Of a stretch of DNA of 15,310 nt, positions 7,904 to 14,360 are shown one piece after another. The stretch covers positions 1-15,310 of the forward strand of contig JAEWPN010000139.1 in NCBI GenBank assembly GCA_023399455.1. The letters are read 5' to 3'. A model generated the notes under the pieces. It ran no database searches, was not told the DNA's origin, and worked only from the letters and a program-made list of their open reading frames with translations. This DNA comes from Bacillota bacterium. GTDB taxonomy: Bacteria; Bacillota; Clostridia; Lachnospirales; Lachnospiraceae. The position numbers and the translations under genes are program-made. The number at the start of each line of letters is the position of its first letter. Position 1 is the first letter of the stretch.

Positions 7904-8486
7904 TATAAATATCAAGGATTTACTTATTATTCTGGTGGGCTCTTCCCTTGTGAGCAATGTTGTCCTTAGCCAGTTCTTGGGCCTGTGTCCGTTTTTAGGA
8001 GTTTCAAAGAAGACGGAGACGGCCGCAGGAATGGGAATATCGGTTATTTTCGTCATAACGCTGGCCTCTGCAGTATCGGGAGTGATTTATAAGTATGTTC
8101 TTCAGGCGCTTAATATTACGTATTTGCAAACCATCGTATTTATTCTTGTTATAGCGGCGCTGGTTCAGTTTGTGGAGATGTTCCTTAAGAAATTCATACC
8201 TTCCCTTTATCAGTCGCTTGGCGTATATTTGCCGCTGATTACGACAAATTGTGCGGTGCTCGGTATCGCCCTCGTGAACGTTCAGAAGAAATACGATATC
8301 GTTACCGGCATTGTCAATGGCTTTGCAACCTCGGTAGGATTTACAATTGCAATTCTGATATTGGCGGGCATACGAGAGAAGATGGAATATAATGATATAC
8401 CGGAATCCTTTAAAGGAATGCCTATTGTGCTCGTAACGGCGGGGCTTATGGCAATTGCTTTTTGTGGATTTTCGGGTTTGCTGTAG
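7893..8486 (+). CDS. rnfA: Rnf complex subunit A (membrane [2Fe-2S] subunit)
   Basis: 197-residue, six-helix membrane subunit, paralogous to RnfE and inserted in the opposite orientation. Its two cysteine sites, C32 (GLCPFLGV) and C120 (TTNCAVLGIAL), match those of RnfE and together are expected to ligate the intramembrane [2Fe-2S] cluster. SNVVLSQFLGLCPFLGVS (21-38) is the family signature. Unlike RnfE here, it ends right after its last helix. ATG 7893 follows AAAGGAGG at 7876-7883 and overlaps rnfE by 11 nt; rnfB begins 12 nt after the stop. Confidence 0.96.
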   Translation: MIIDINIKDLLIILVGSSLVSNVVLSQFLGLCPFLGVSKKTETAAGMGISVIFVITLASAVSGVIYKYVLQALNITYLQTIVFILVIAALVQFVEMFLKKFIPSLYQSLGVYLPLITTNCAVLGIALVNVQKKYDIVTGIVNGFATSVGFTIAILILAGIREKMEYNDIPESFKGMPIVLVTAGLMAIAFCGFSGLL

Positions 8487-8498
8487 GAGGTATGCGGG

Positions 8499-9299
8499 AT
8501 GAGTACAGTAGGTGTTGTAATTGCTATGGCGATTGTGGGAGGAATCGGACTTTTTATCGGTCTGTTTCTAGGCATCGCGGCAATCAAGTTCAGGGTAGAC
8601 GTAGATGAAAGAGAAGAAGCGGTGCTGGCGGCACTGCCCGGAAATAACTGCGGAGGCTGCGGCTTTCCCGGTTGCTCCGGTCTGGCTTCGGCCATTGTCA
8701 GGGGAGAAGCTGCAGTGGGTGCCTGTCCGGTAGGCGGAGAGGCGGTGGGCAAGGTCATCGCCGGAATCATGGGAGTGAAAGCTGAGGAAGCGGTTAGAAA
8801 GACGGCCTTCGTGAAATGTCAGGGCGACTTCGATAAAACTTCGGTGGATTACGAATATTTTGGGGTACAGGACTGCCGCATGCTGGCCTTTGTACCAAAT
8901 GGAGGTCCTAAGTCATGTAACTATGGCTGCCTCGGCGGCGGAAGCTGCGTTACGGCCTGCCCTTTCGACGCGATTCATGTAGTGAAAGGGGTGGCGGTAG
9001 TCGACAAGGAGGCATGCAAAGCCTGCGGAAAATGCGTGGAGGTATGCCCGAAATCTTTGATTGAGCTGATACCTTACGATGCCCAATATATGGTGGCATG
9101 TAACTCCAAGGACAAAGGGCAGCAGACCACCAAGAACTGTACGGTGGGCTGTATCGGTTGCCAGCTTTGTAAGAGAAACTGCCCTTCGGAGGCGGTGGAC
9201 GTTGTAGACTTTAACGCTGCTATCGATTACGAAAAGTGTATCGAATGTGGTGTCTGCATGGAAAAGTGTCCGAAAAAGACTATTTTGAAGAGAGCATAG
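8499..9299 (+). CDS. rnfB: Rnf complex subunit B (polyferredoxin, electron entry)
   Basis: Electron-input subunit that accepts electrons from reduced ferredoxin. The 266 residues start with one membrane helix (about 5-29). Then comes the Fes-type cluster C51, C54, C59, C76 (NNCGGCGFPGC), followed by four ferredoxin-like sites: C140/C144/C150/C154, C173/C176/C179/C183, C218/C221/C224/C228 and C247/C250/C253/C257. Further conserved-looking cysteines are C107, C126, C201 and C214. The protein could thus hold five or more [4Fe-4S] clusters, in line with clostridial and acetogen RnfB rather than the shorter proteobacterial form. ATG 8499 is set by TAGGAGG (8484-8490), which overlaps the rnfA stop; an out-of-frame ATG at 8492 is ignored. 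It is the last gene of the operon; no terminator is seen after it. Confidence 0.96.
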   Translation: MSTVGVVIAMAIVGGIGLFIGLFLGIAAIKFRVDVDEREEAVLAALPGNNCGGCGFPGCSGLASAIVRGEAAVGACPVGGEAVGKVIAGIMGVKAEEAVRKTAFVKCQGDFDKTSVDYEYFGVQDCRMLAFVPNGGPKSCNYGCLGGGSCVTACPFDAIHVVKGVAVVDKEACKACGKCVEVCPKSLIELIPYDAQYMVACNSKDKGQQTTKNCTVGCIGCQLCKRNCPSEAVDVVDFNAAIDYEKCIECGVCMEKCPKKTILKRA

Positions 9300-9353
9300 G
9301 CTTCATCAGCTGACAAGGTCACACACGATGGGATATGGGAAACGTGTAGAGAC

Positions 9354-9382
9354 TTGCGAACAGACCGATTTCATGTTAAATT
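9354..9382 (+). promoter_or_regulatory. Candidate promoter for the GH25 gene
   Basis: TTGCGA (9354-9359), a 17-nt spacer and TAAATT (9377-9382) with a TGT just before it (extended -10). Each hexamer matches 4 of 6 consensus bases. If used, transcription would begin near 9389, just before ATG 9396, which would favour the later ATG 9444 as the translation start. Confidence 0.35.
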
Positions 9383-9395
9383 GTTAGTGAAGCAA

Positions 9396-10685
9396 ATGAC
9401 GGAAGATATCAATGATATAAAATCATGGAAAAGAAGTGAAGCGATGAGATTACCGGGAGAAAATGACGATATAGGGGCGAAGCTTTCTGCGAAATACGTG
9501 GTGATAGGCGTCAGCCTAAGTGCTCTATTGATTCTTGGAGTAGTGTTTTTTGCGAAGCAGGAGCAGGCATCTTCAGCGAAGCTTAGGGCAGAGAAAGCAC
9601 AGAATACAACTGTTATGGCGGTGGAGCACGGGGATTCAAGTGTAACGGGAGACAGTGCGCCGGTCGCTTCCGAGGGGGAGCAGGACCTTGCGGTGAACGG
9701 CAGCGCCAGCAGGATGAGGAATATCGAGAGGCTGTATGAGGAGAATAAGCTCACGGCTTCGGACTTGGATTTTTGGGATATGTATCCGAACGATGAGCCG
9801 AAATCTGTAAGCGGATCGGAGGACGAGACGTCTGAATTGAAGGATTTAGGGGACGCGCAGACAGAAGGCGATAAGTATTCCCAATATGACAGGGAACAGC
9901 AGGAATTGCCTGAAAACGATGGAAAGCATACATTGATTACATATGCCAACGGTTCAGAGGAATGGGTGCTGATCAATCCATATCTGGAGAAGAATATTTA
10001 TGATTTTACAAATCTTACAATGAAATCTGACAAGATGGCTTATTATCAGGAAGGAAAAAGCGTTTCCTATTTGGGAGCGGATGTGTCCAAATATAACGAG
10101 GAGATAGATTTCGCCAGCCTAAAGGGGGCAGGAATCGATTTTGTTATGATACGCCTGGGAGCCAGGGGATATGGCAGCGGCCAGATCGTATTGGATGAGA
10201 AGTTCGCGGATAATATTGTGAAGGCTTCGGAAGCAGGGCTGGACATTGGTATTTACTTTTTCTCGCAGGCTATTACGTCGGACGAGGCGATAGAAGAGGC
10301 TAATTTCGTCATTCAGAATTTGCAGAATCTAAGCAATTATAAGATAACCTACCCTATCGCCTTCGATATGGAATATGTGAAGAATGATACTGCGAGGATA
10401 GAAGCGTTGTCCAGAGACCAGAAGACTACTATAGCCAAGGCCTTTTTGGACACTATAAAAAATGCAGGATATAAACCGATGGTTTATGGAACTAAGGAAT
10501 GGCTGATTAAACAGGTTGATTTGACAAAACTGACCGGCTATGATATCTGGCTGTCTCAGCAGGAGGACGTGCCGGATTATCCTTATCAGTTCCAGATGTG
10601 GCAGTATACTCTGGAGGGCAAGGTAAGCGGAATAACAGGTGATATTGATTTGAATATCAGTTTTATTGACTATTCTGAGAAATAA
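9396..10685 (+). CDS. Membrane-anchored GH25 muramidase (lysozyme family)
   Basis: Predicted N-acetylmuramidase cutting the peptidoglycan glycan chain outside the membrane. From ATG 9396 it is 429 residues: a charged cytoplasmic start (1-33), one signal-anchor helix (about 34-52), a long low-complexity acidic region (55-180) and a GH25 domain (about 226-424). Domain marks are YLGADVSKY with D229, GIYFFSQAIT (285-294), AFDMEYV with the D324-x-E326 catalytic pair, MWQYT (401-405) and GITGDIDLN (412-420). The start is uncertain: ATG 9396 and ATG 9444 both lack a good ribosome binding site, and 9444 would shorten the protein by 16 residues while keeping the helix. It lies 96 nt after rnfB with no terminator between, so read-through is possible. 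Its 3' end overlaps the opposite-strand gene by 23 nt. Confidence 0.88.
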   Translation: MTEDINDIKSWKRSEAMRLPGENDDIGAKLSAKYVVIGVSLSALLILGVVFFAKQEQASSAKLRAEKAQNTTVMAVEHGDSSVTGDSAPVASEGEQDLAVNGSASRMRNIERLYEENKLTASDLDFWDMYPNDEPKSVSGSEDETSELKDLGDAQTEGDKYSQYDREQQELPENDGKHTLITYANGSEEWVLINPYLEKNIYDFTNLTMKSDKMAYYQEGKSVSYLGADVSKYNEEIDFASLKGAGIDFVMIRLGARGYGSGQIVLDEKFADNIVKASEAGLDIGIYFFSQAITSDEAIEEANFVIQNLQNLSNYKITYPIAFDMEYVKNDTARIEALSRDQKTTIAKAFLDTIKNAGYKPMVYGTKEWLIKQVDLTKLTGYDIWLSQQEDVPDYPYQFQMWQYTLEGKVSGITGDIDLNISFIDYSEK

Positions 10686-11490
10686 GGTTACTATAGGTTG
10701 AAGAAAGCGCAGTTAATTTTGGAGAAATTTTAAGTTTTGAATATATATCGGCATAGACAGCAGGAGAAAGCCCTTCGATGTAGTTAAGGGAATAATTGCG
10801 GTCTATGCCGTTTCTTTTTAATACATCCACTGCCTTATTATAGGCGATAGCGGCTTCCTCCTCCGTATGATAGACACCCACGACATAATTGCCCTTCACA
10901 TGGATGCGCACTTTGTATCTCATGCCTTTTGCGGAGGGAATATGGCTGATTCCATGAAATCGATTGAGGATTTCAATATTTTCATAACGGAAATCGGTAG
11001 GATCCCCATTGATAAACCGGTAATCTTTATCGGCCACCGCGTAATTTTTTATACCGTATCGGTTGAGTATATTGACCTGCATCCCGTAGTCGGCAACGAA
11101 AAGATGGCTTCCTCTCCGCATAATTTTGCGGGAGGAATAGTAGAATAAATCGTCGATATCGAATTTTAGAATGTAGGTAAGAGAATAGTAGTATAAAAAA
11201 TATTTCTTCCGCATGTAGATAGGTGTTGCAAAATAAAGTCCGTTATCCCGGAAATTCAGCAGGCTGACCCATTTCCCGAAGGCTAAAAGGGAATCCGGAG
11301 AGTAATCCTCTACGTTTATGGAGTCGGATTTGATGAGAAACTGAGCCTCCTTATAGGCGAGGTGGGCTGTTTCTTCGAGGTCATAGCTTCCAAGGCTTAT
11401 ATGCTTTTCTCTGAAAGTGATAGAAGCACGGTAATAAATGGAGTTATTTTTTTTCTTTGCAGCATATACGCCGGGAAGTTTTTTATCCAT
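10663..11490 (-). CDS. AP2-domain protein with a degenerate HNH-like core
   Basis: 275-residue protein related to the AP2/HNH proteins found in phages and mobile introns. Two AP2-like DNA-binding repeats are visible: 5-53 (LPGVYAAKKK, then ISLGSYDLEETAHLAYKEA) and about 181-252 (YKVRIHVKGNYVVGVYHTEEEAAIAYNKA, with RNYSLNYIEG after it). Between them, about 124-176 resembles an HNH nuclease fold (KDYRFINGDPTDFRYENIEIL), but the histidines expected before and within this motif are replaced (Y157 at the usual DH position). Cleavage activity is therefore doubtful and a DNA-binding role more likely; that is inference. The start at 11490 is chosen because minus-strand GAGGGGT (11494-11500) precedes it; an upstream ATG at 11532 lacks this. 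It converges on the GH25 gene with a 23-nt overlap and diverges from the wall hydrolase gene. Confidence 0.78.
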   Translation of the reverse strand: MDKKLPGVYAAKKKNNSIYYRASITFREKHISLGSYDLEETAHLAYKEAQFLIKSDSINVEDYSPDSLLAFGKWVSLLNFRDNGLYFATPIYMRKKYFLYYYSLTYILKFDIDDLFYYSSRKIMRRGSHLFVADYGMQVNILNRYGIKNYAVADKDYRFINGDPTDFRYENIEILNRFHGISHIPSAKGMRYKVRIHVKGNYVVGVYHTEEEAAIAYNKAVDVLKRNGIDRNYSLNYIEGLSPAVYADIYSKLKISPKLTALSSTYSNLISQNSQ

Positions 11491-11554
11491 GGCACCCCTC
11501 GTTTTATAGAATAAAAAATAATATTTTCTCAAATTTTGTCATTATTTTATCCTA

Positions 11555-11583
11555 AGTATAACATTTTAGAAAAAAGAATACAA
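11555..11583 (-). promoter_or_regulatory. Candidate promoter for the AP2/HNH-like gene
   Basis: On the minus strand: TTGTAT (11583-11578), a 17-nt spacer and TATACT (11560-11555) preceded by TGT, giving an extended -10 TGTTATACT. Transcription would start near 11548, leaving a leader of about 58 nt before ATG 11490. The -35 is poor, but the -10 is identical to that of thrC. Confidence 0.55.
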
Positions 11584-11656
11584 ATTTAGAAATATTTTCA
11601 GCACTCTTTGTATAAAATATTAAAGAACTGTTACATTTGTATGACAAAAATAAAGG

Positions 11657-11686
11657 TCATGAATCTTGGCAACTGAAGATTCATGA
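11657..11686. repeat. Perfect 11-bp inverted repeat in the wall hydrolase leader
   Basis: TCATGAATCTT (11657-11667) and AAGATTCATGA (11676-11686) are perfect inverted copies separated by 8 nt (GGCAACTG). No T run follows on either strand, so it is not a normal terminator. It ends 9 nt before the GAGGA ribosome binding site of the gene at 11710, and lies about 75 nt upstream of the divergent AP2/HNH promoter. An operator or mRNA hairpin is possible. Confidence 0.7.
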
Positions 11687-11709
11687 AAATAAAAAGAGGA
11701 CTTGAAAAT

Positions 11710-12336
11710 ATGAAGACGTACAAAAAGAATATGACCATATTGTTGTTGTGTAATGTGATCCTCGCCGTCACGTGGTTTAATGTGAAGGAACTGCAGATTA
11801 ACAGAATTGCGGCTACTCCGGCGTTTCAAATCCGTTTTATGGAGGATCAGGCGCGTCTGGACGCGGCCACATTTATCCGGTTGGTAACGCGAGCGTCGTC
11901 AGGACAGAGGGTAGTAGACTACAATGTCATCGAGAAAAAAGCGAAATACACGCTGGCCAAGGAAGATTATGAGGTACTTTTAAGAATCGTGGAAGCGGAA
12001 GCGGGAGGAGAGGATATTACAGGCAAGATGCTGGTTGCCGGAGTGGTAATGAATCGGGTGGAAAGCAATAAATTCCCCGATACCGTAAAGGAGGTCGTAT
12101 TCCAGAGAGAGAACGGGGTCGCCCAGTTCTCCCCTATTTCGGACGGAAGGTATGAGAAGGTGAGCGTCAGTGAGGAAACGAAGGAAGCGGTGGACAAGGT
12201 ACTGTATGGAGAGGACATTACGAAGGGTGCTCTTTATTTTGCATCGCGAAAGTATGCGGACCCCGAGAAAATGAAATGGTTCGATAACAGCCTGACTTTG
12301 CTGTTTTCTTATGGCGGACATGAATTTTTCTCATGA
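11710..12336 (+). CDS. SleB/CwlJ-family cell wall hydrolase
   Basis: 208-residue protein of the Hydrolase_2 family, which includes the spore cortex-lytic enzymes SleB and CwlJ. An N-terminal hydrophobic segment (about 8-23) is a signal peptide or anchor, placing the enzyme outside the membrane. The catalytic domain spans about 86-208, with LLRIVEAEAGGE (90-101, E95/E97 the likely catalytic glutamates), MLVAGVVMNRVES (107-119), QFSPISDGRY (139-148), ALYFAS (174-179) and WFDNSLTLLFSYGGHEFF (190-207). The peptidoglycan-binding repeats of full SleB are absent, so a vegetative or CwlJ-like role is equally possible. Start ATG 11710 is preceded by GAGGA at 11696-11700; an in-frame ATG at 11683 lies inside the inverted repeat and has no such site. 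No recognisable sporulation sigma promoter was found. Confidence 0.88.
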   Translation: MKTYKKNMTILLLCNVILAVTWFNVKELQINRIAATPAFQIRFMEDQARLDAATFIRLVTRASSGQRVVDYNVIEKKAKYTLAKEDYEVLLRIVEAEAGGEDITGKMLVAGVVMNRVESNKFPDTVKEVVFQRENGVAQFSPISDGRYEKVSVSEETKEAVDKVLYGEDITKGALYFASRKYADPEKMKWFDNSLTLLFSYGGHEFFS

Positions 12337-12343
12337 CATGGCG

Positions 12344-12372
12344 TTGCACGGATATAAAATATATGTTATACT
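12344..12372 (+). promoter_or_regulatory. Extended -10 promoter for thrC
   Basis: TTGCAC (12344-12349), a 17-nt spacer and TATACT (12367-12372) with TGT before it. Transcription would begin near 12379 and give a leader of about 58 nt. The leader ends in GAGAGGTGG (12424-12432), the ribosome binding site for ATG 12437. It is the best promoter match in the window. Confidence 0.7.
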
Positions 12373-12436
12373 TATTAACCGATAACAGCGTCTCACGCAA
12401 GGGACTCTAAGATAAAAAGAGCTGAGAGGTGGCACA

Positions 12437-13927
12437 ATGGAAGTATTATATAACAGTACGAGAAATAACGGTATACGGGTAAGGGCATCGGAGGCCATTT
12501 TAAAAGGTATATCCGAGGATGGAGGATTATTCGTTCCCGACCACGTTCCGGCACTTGACAAGAGCCTGAAGGAACTGGCAGGCATGACCTATCAGGAAGT
12601 GGCCTATGAAGTCATGAAGCTGTACCTGACGGATTTTACTGAGGAAGAACTGAAAAACTGCATCGGACGTGCTTATGATTCGAAATTCGATACGGAATCT
12701 ATTGCTCCTTTAGTAAGCGCGGACAAGGCTTATTACCTCGAACTGTTTCATGGAGCTACCATTGCTTTTAAGGATATGGCATTGTCCATCCTGCCTCATT
12801 TAATGACCACGGCAGCGAAAAAGAATAATGTAACGAATGAAATCGTCATTCTCACAGCGACCTCGGGCGATACGGGCAAGGCGGCACTTGCGGGCTTTGC
12901 AGGCGTAGAAGGTACGAGGATTATCGTATTTTACCCTAAAAACGGTGTAAGTCCAATTCAGGAGAAGCAAATGGTTACACAGAAGGGCGATAATACATAT
13001 GTAGTTGGTATCCACGGGAACTTCGACGATGCTCAGACCGGAGTGAAGTGCATCTTCGCGGATAAGGAGCTTGCAAAGAAGATGGACGGGCAGGGCTACC
13101 AGTTTTCTTCTGCTAATTCCATCAATATCGGCCGTCTCGTTCCTCAGATCGTATATTACGTGTATGCTTACGCAACACTGCTTGCGGAAGAGAAAATAAC
13201 AGAGGGGGAGAAGATCAACGTAGTGGTTCCTACGGGCAATTTCGGCAATATTCTGGCAGCGTTTTATGCGAAGAACATGGGACTTCCTATCGATAAACTG
13301 ATTTGCGCTTCTAATGACAATAAGGTGCTTTATGATTTCTTTAGGACCGGTGTATATGATAGAAACAGAGAATTTGTTCTGACCAGCTCTCCTTCGATGG
13401 ATATTCTTATTTCCAGCAATTTGGAGCGGTTAATATATAAAATAGCGGAAAGTGACGGAGATAAGACGGCACAGCTTATGAAGGCTTTGGGCGGAGACGG
13501 CAAATATGAGATTACGGAGCCAATGAGAGCACTTCTTGCAGATTTCTACGGAAATTACGCTTCCGAGCAGGAGACGGCGGCCACCATCAAGGCCTTGTAT
13601 GAGGAGACTGGATATGTCATCGATACGCACACTGCGGTTGCGGCCTGCGTATACGGCAAGTATAAGGAGGAGACCAAGGACGAGACGCCTACGGTCATCG
13701 CTTCTACTGCAAGTCCCTTCAAGTTTACGAGAAGCGTGATGAATGCAATCGATGAGAAATACGATAGAATGTCGGATTTCGAACTGGTGGATGAGCTGTC
13801 TGCACTGGCTAACGTAGCCGTACCCGAAGCTATTGAGGAAATAAAATCAGCACCGGTAATTCACGACTATATCTGCGATAAAGAAGCGATGCAAAAAACA
13901 GTGGAAGAGTTCTTAAAGCTTAAGTAA
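12437..13927 (+). CDS. thrC: Threonine synthase
   Basis: PLP enzyme converting O-phosphohomoserine to threonine, the last step of threonine synthesis. The 496 residues match the longer bacterial class with an N-terminal cap domain (about 1-85). Marks are ISEDGGLFVPD (25-35), the PLP lysine K112 in FHGATIAFKDMAL (105-116), ATSGDTGKAAL (141-151), SINIGRLVPQIVYY (228-241) and the cofactor phosphate loop PTGNFGN (265-271). The sequence is complete and shows no missing key residue. It has its own promoter (12344-12372) 100 nt after the wall hydrolase gene, and a small membrane-protein gene follows 13 nt downstream, its ribosome binding site overlapping the thrC stop. No leader-peptide or riboswitch structure that would link it to threonine was found. 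Confidence 0.97.
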   Translation: MEVLYNSTRNNGIRVRASEAILKGISEDGGLFVPDHVPALDKSLKELAGMTYQEVAYEVMKLYLTDFTEEELKNCIGRAYDSKFDTESIAPLVSADKAYYLELFHGATIAFKDMALSILPHLMTTAAKKNNVTNEIVILTATSGDTGKAALAGFAGVEGTRIIVFYPKNGVSPIQEKQMVTQKGDNTYVVGIHGNFDDAQTGVKCIFADKELAKKMDGQGYQFSSANSINIGRLVPQIVYYVYAYATLLAEEKITEGEKINVVVPTGNFGNILAAFYAKNMGLPIDKLICASNDNKVLYDFFRTGVYDRNREFVLTSSPSMDILISSNLERLIYKIAESDGDKTAQLMKALGGDGKYEITEPMRALLADFYGNYASEQETAATIKALYEETGYVIDTHTAVAACVYGKYKEETKDETPTVIASTASPFKFTRSVMNAIDEKYDRMSDFELVDELSALANVAVPEAIEEIKSAPVIHDYICDKEAMQKTVEEFLKLK

Positions 13928-13940
13928 GGAGCAGAATACT

Positions 13941-14306
13941 ATGGATACATCAAATATGTTTGACCTATTAATTATTATCAGCGGGATATACCTGATTTAT
14001 TCCGCTATTACTATGAAGACGACGGGAAATATATCGGGCGGAGCGCTGGTCAGCAAAGACGTGGATGTGAATAAGATCCGCGATAAGGAAGGTTTTATTA
14101 CTTATATGTTCCCCAAAGCGCTGTTCATGGGAATTCTTACATGTGCAATCGGTCTGATGGGCATTATAACCACTGAGTACGGCGGTCCCGCCTATATATC
14201 GCTCATAGCCTTCGGCGGCTTCATTATCGTTTTAGTCTTATTCGCGGTAGCTTCCAATAGGGCGAAAAAGATATTCATAGACGGAGTAGATACGAAAAAA
14301 AAATAA
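13941..14306 (+). CDS. Small three-helix membrane protein of unknown function
   Basis: 121-residue protein I do not recognise. Three hydrophobic segments are seen at about 7-25, 58-78 and 84-105, with a polar, charged loop between the first two (26-57, containing SKDVDVNKIRDKEG) and a basic end (107-121). No catalytic or metal-binding motif is visible. Start ATG 13941 follows TAAGGAG, which uses the last bases of the thrC stop, so the gene is co-transcribed with thrC. A terminator begins 7 nt after its stop. The good ribosome binding site and operon position make it a real gene; a link to threonine metabolism is not shown. Confidence 0.85.
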   Translation: MDTSNMFDLLIIISGIYLIYSAITMKTTGNISGGALVSKDVDVNKIRDKEGFITYMFPKALFMGILTCAIGLMGIITTEYGGPAYISLIAFGGFIIVLVLFAVASNRAKKIFIDGVDTKKK

Positions 14307-14312
14307 TTGTTC

Positions 14313-14347
14313 AAAAAAACCAGCAGACCAGTAATCTGTTGGTTTTT
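14313..14347. terminator. Bidirectional Rho-independent terminator
   Basis: A 13-bp stem (14315-14327 with 14335-14347, one G-T pair) closes a 7-nt loop, with an A run on the left and a T run on the right. It lies between the thrC operon and the convergent citrate synthase gene and can serve both. Confidence 0.9.
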
Positions 14348-14360
14348 ATATTTGCAACTT

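Noticed and set aside
6880..8056. Long minus-strand open frames (188 and 219 codons) opposite rnfG, rnfE and rnfA
   Set aside because: They are antisense to well-identified Rnf genes, show no family motif, and arise from codon bias of the real genes.
9300..9395. Terminator after the rnf operon
   Set aside because: No stem followed by a T run could be found between rnfB and the GH25 gene.
11609..11641. Possible sporulation (sigma G-like) promoter upstream of the SleB-like gene
   Set aside because: TGTATA is acceptable as a -35, but the CATTTGTA at the -10 position does not fit the consensus spacing, so the match is not better than chance in this AT-rich region.
12379..12440. GCTGAGA and GGTGGCAC in the thrC leader, reminiscent of TPP riboswitch and T-box elements
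   Set aside because: The leader is only about 58 nt, lacks the other conserved parts of either element and has no terminator; GAGAGGTGG is adequately explained as the ribosome binding site.
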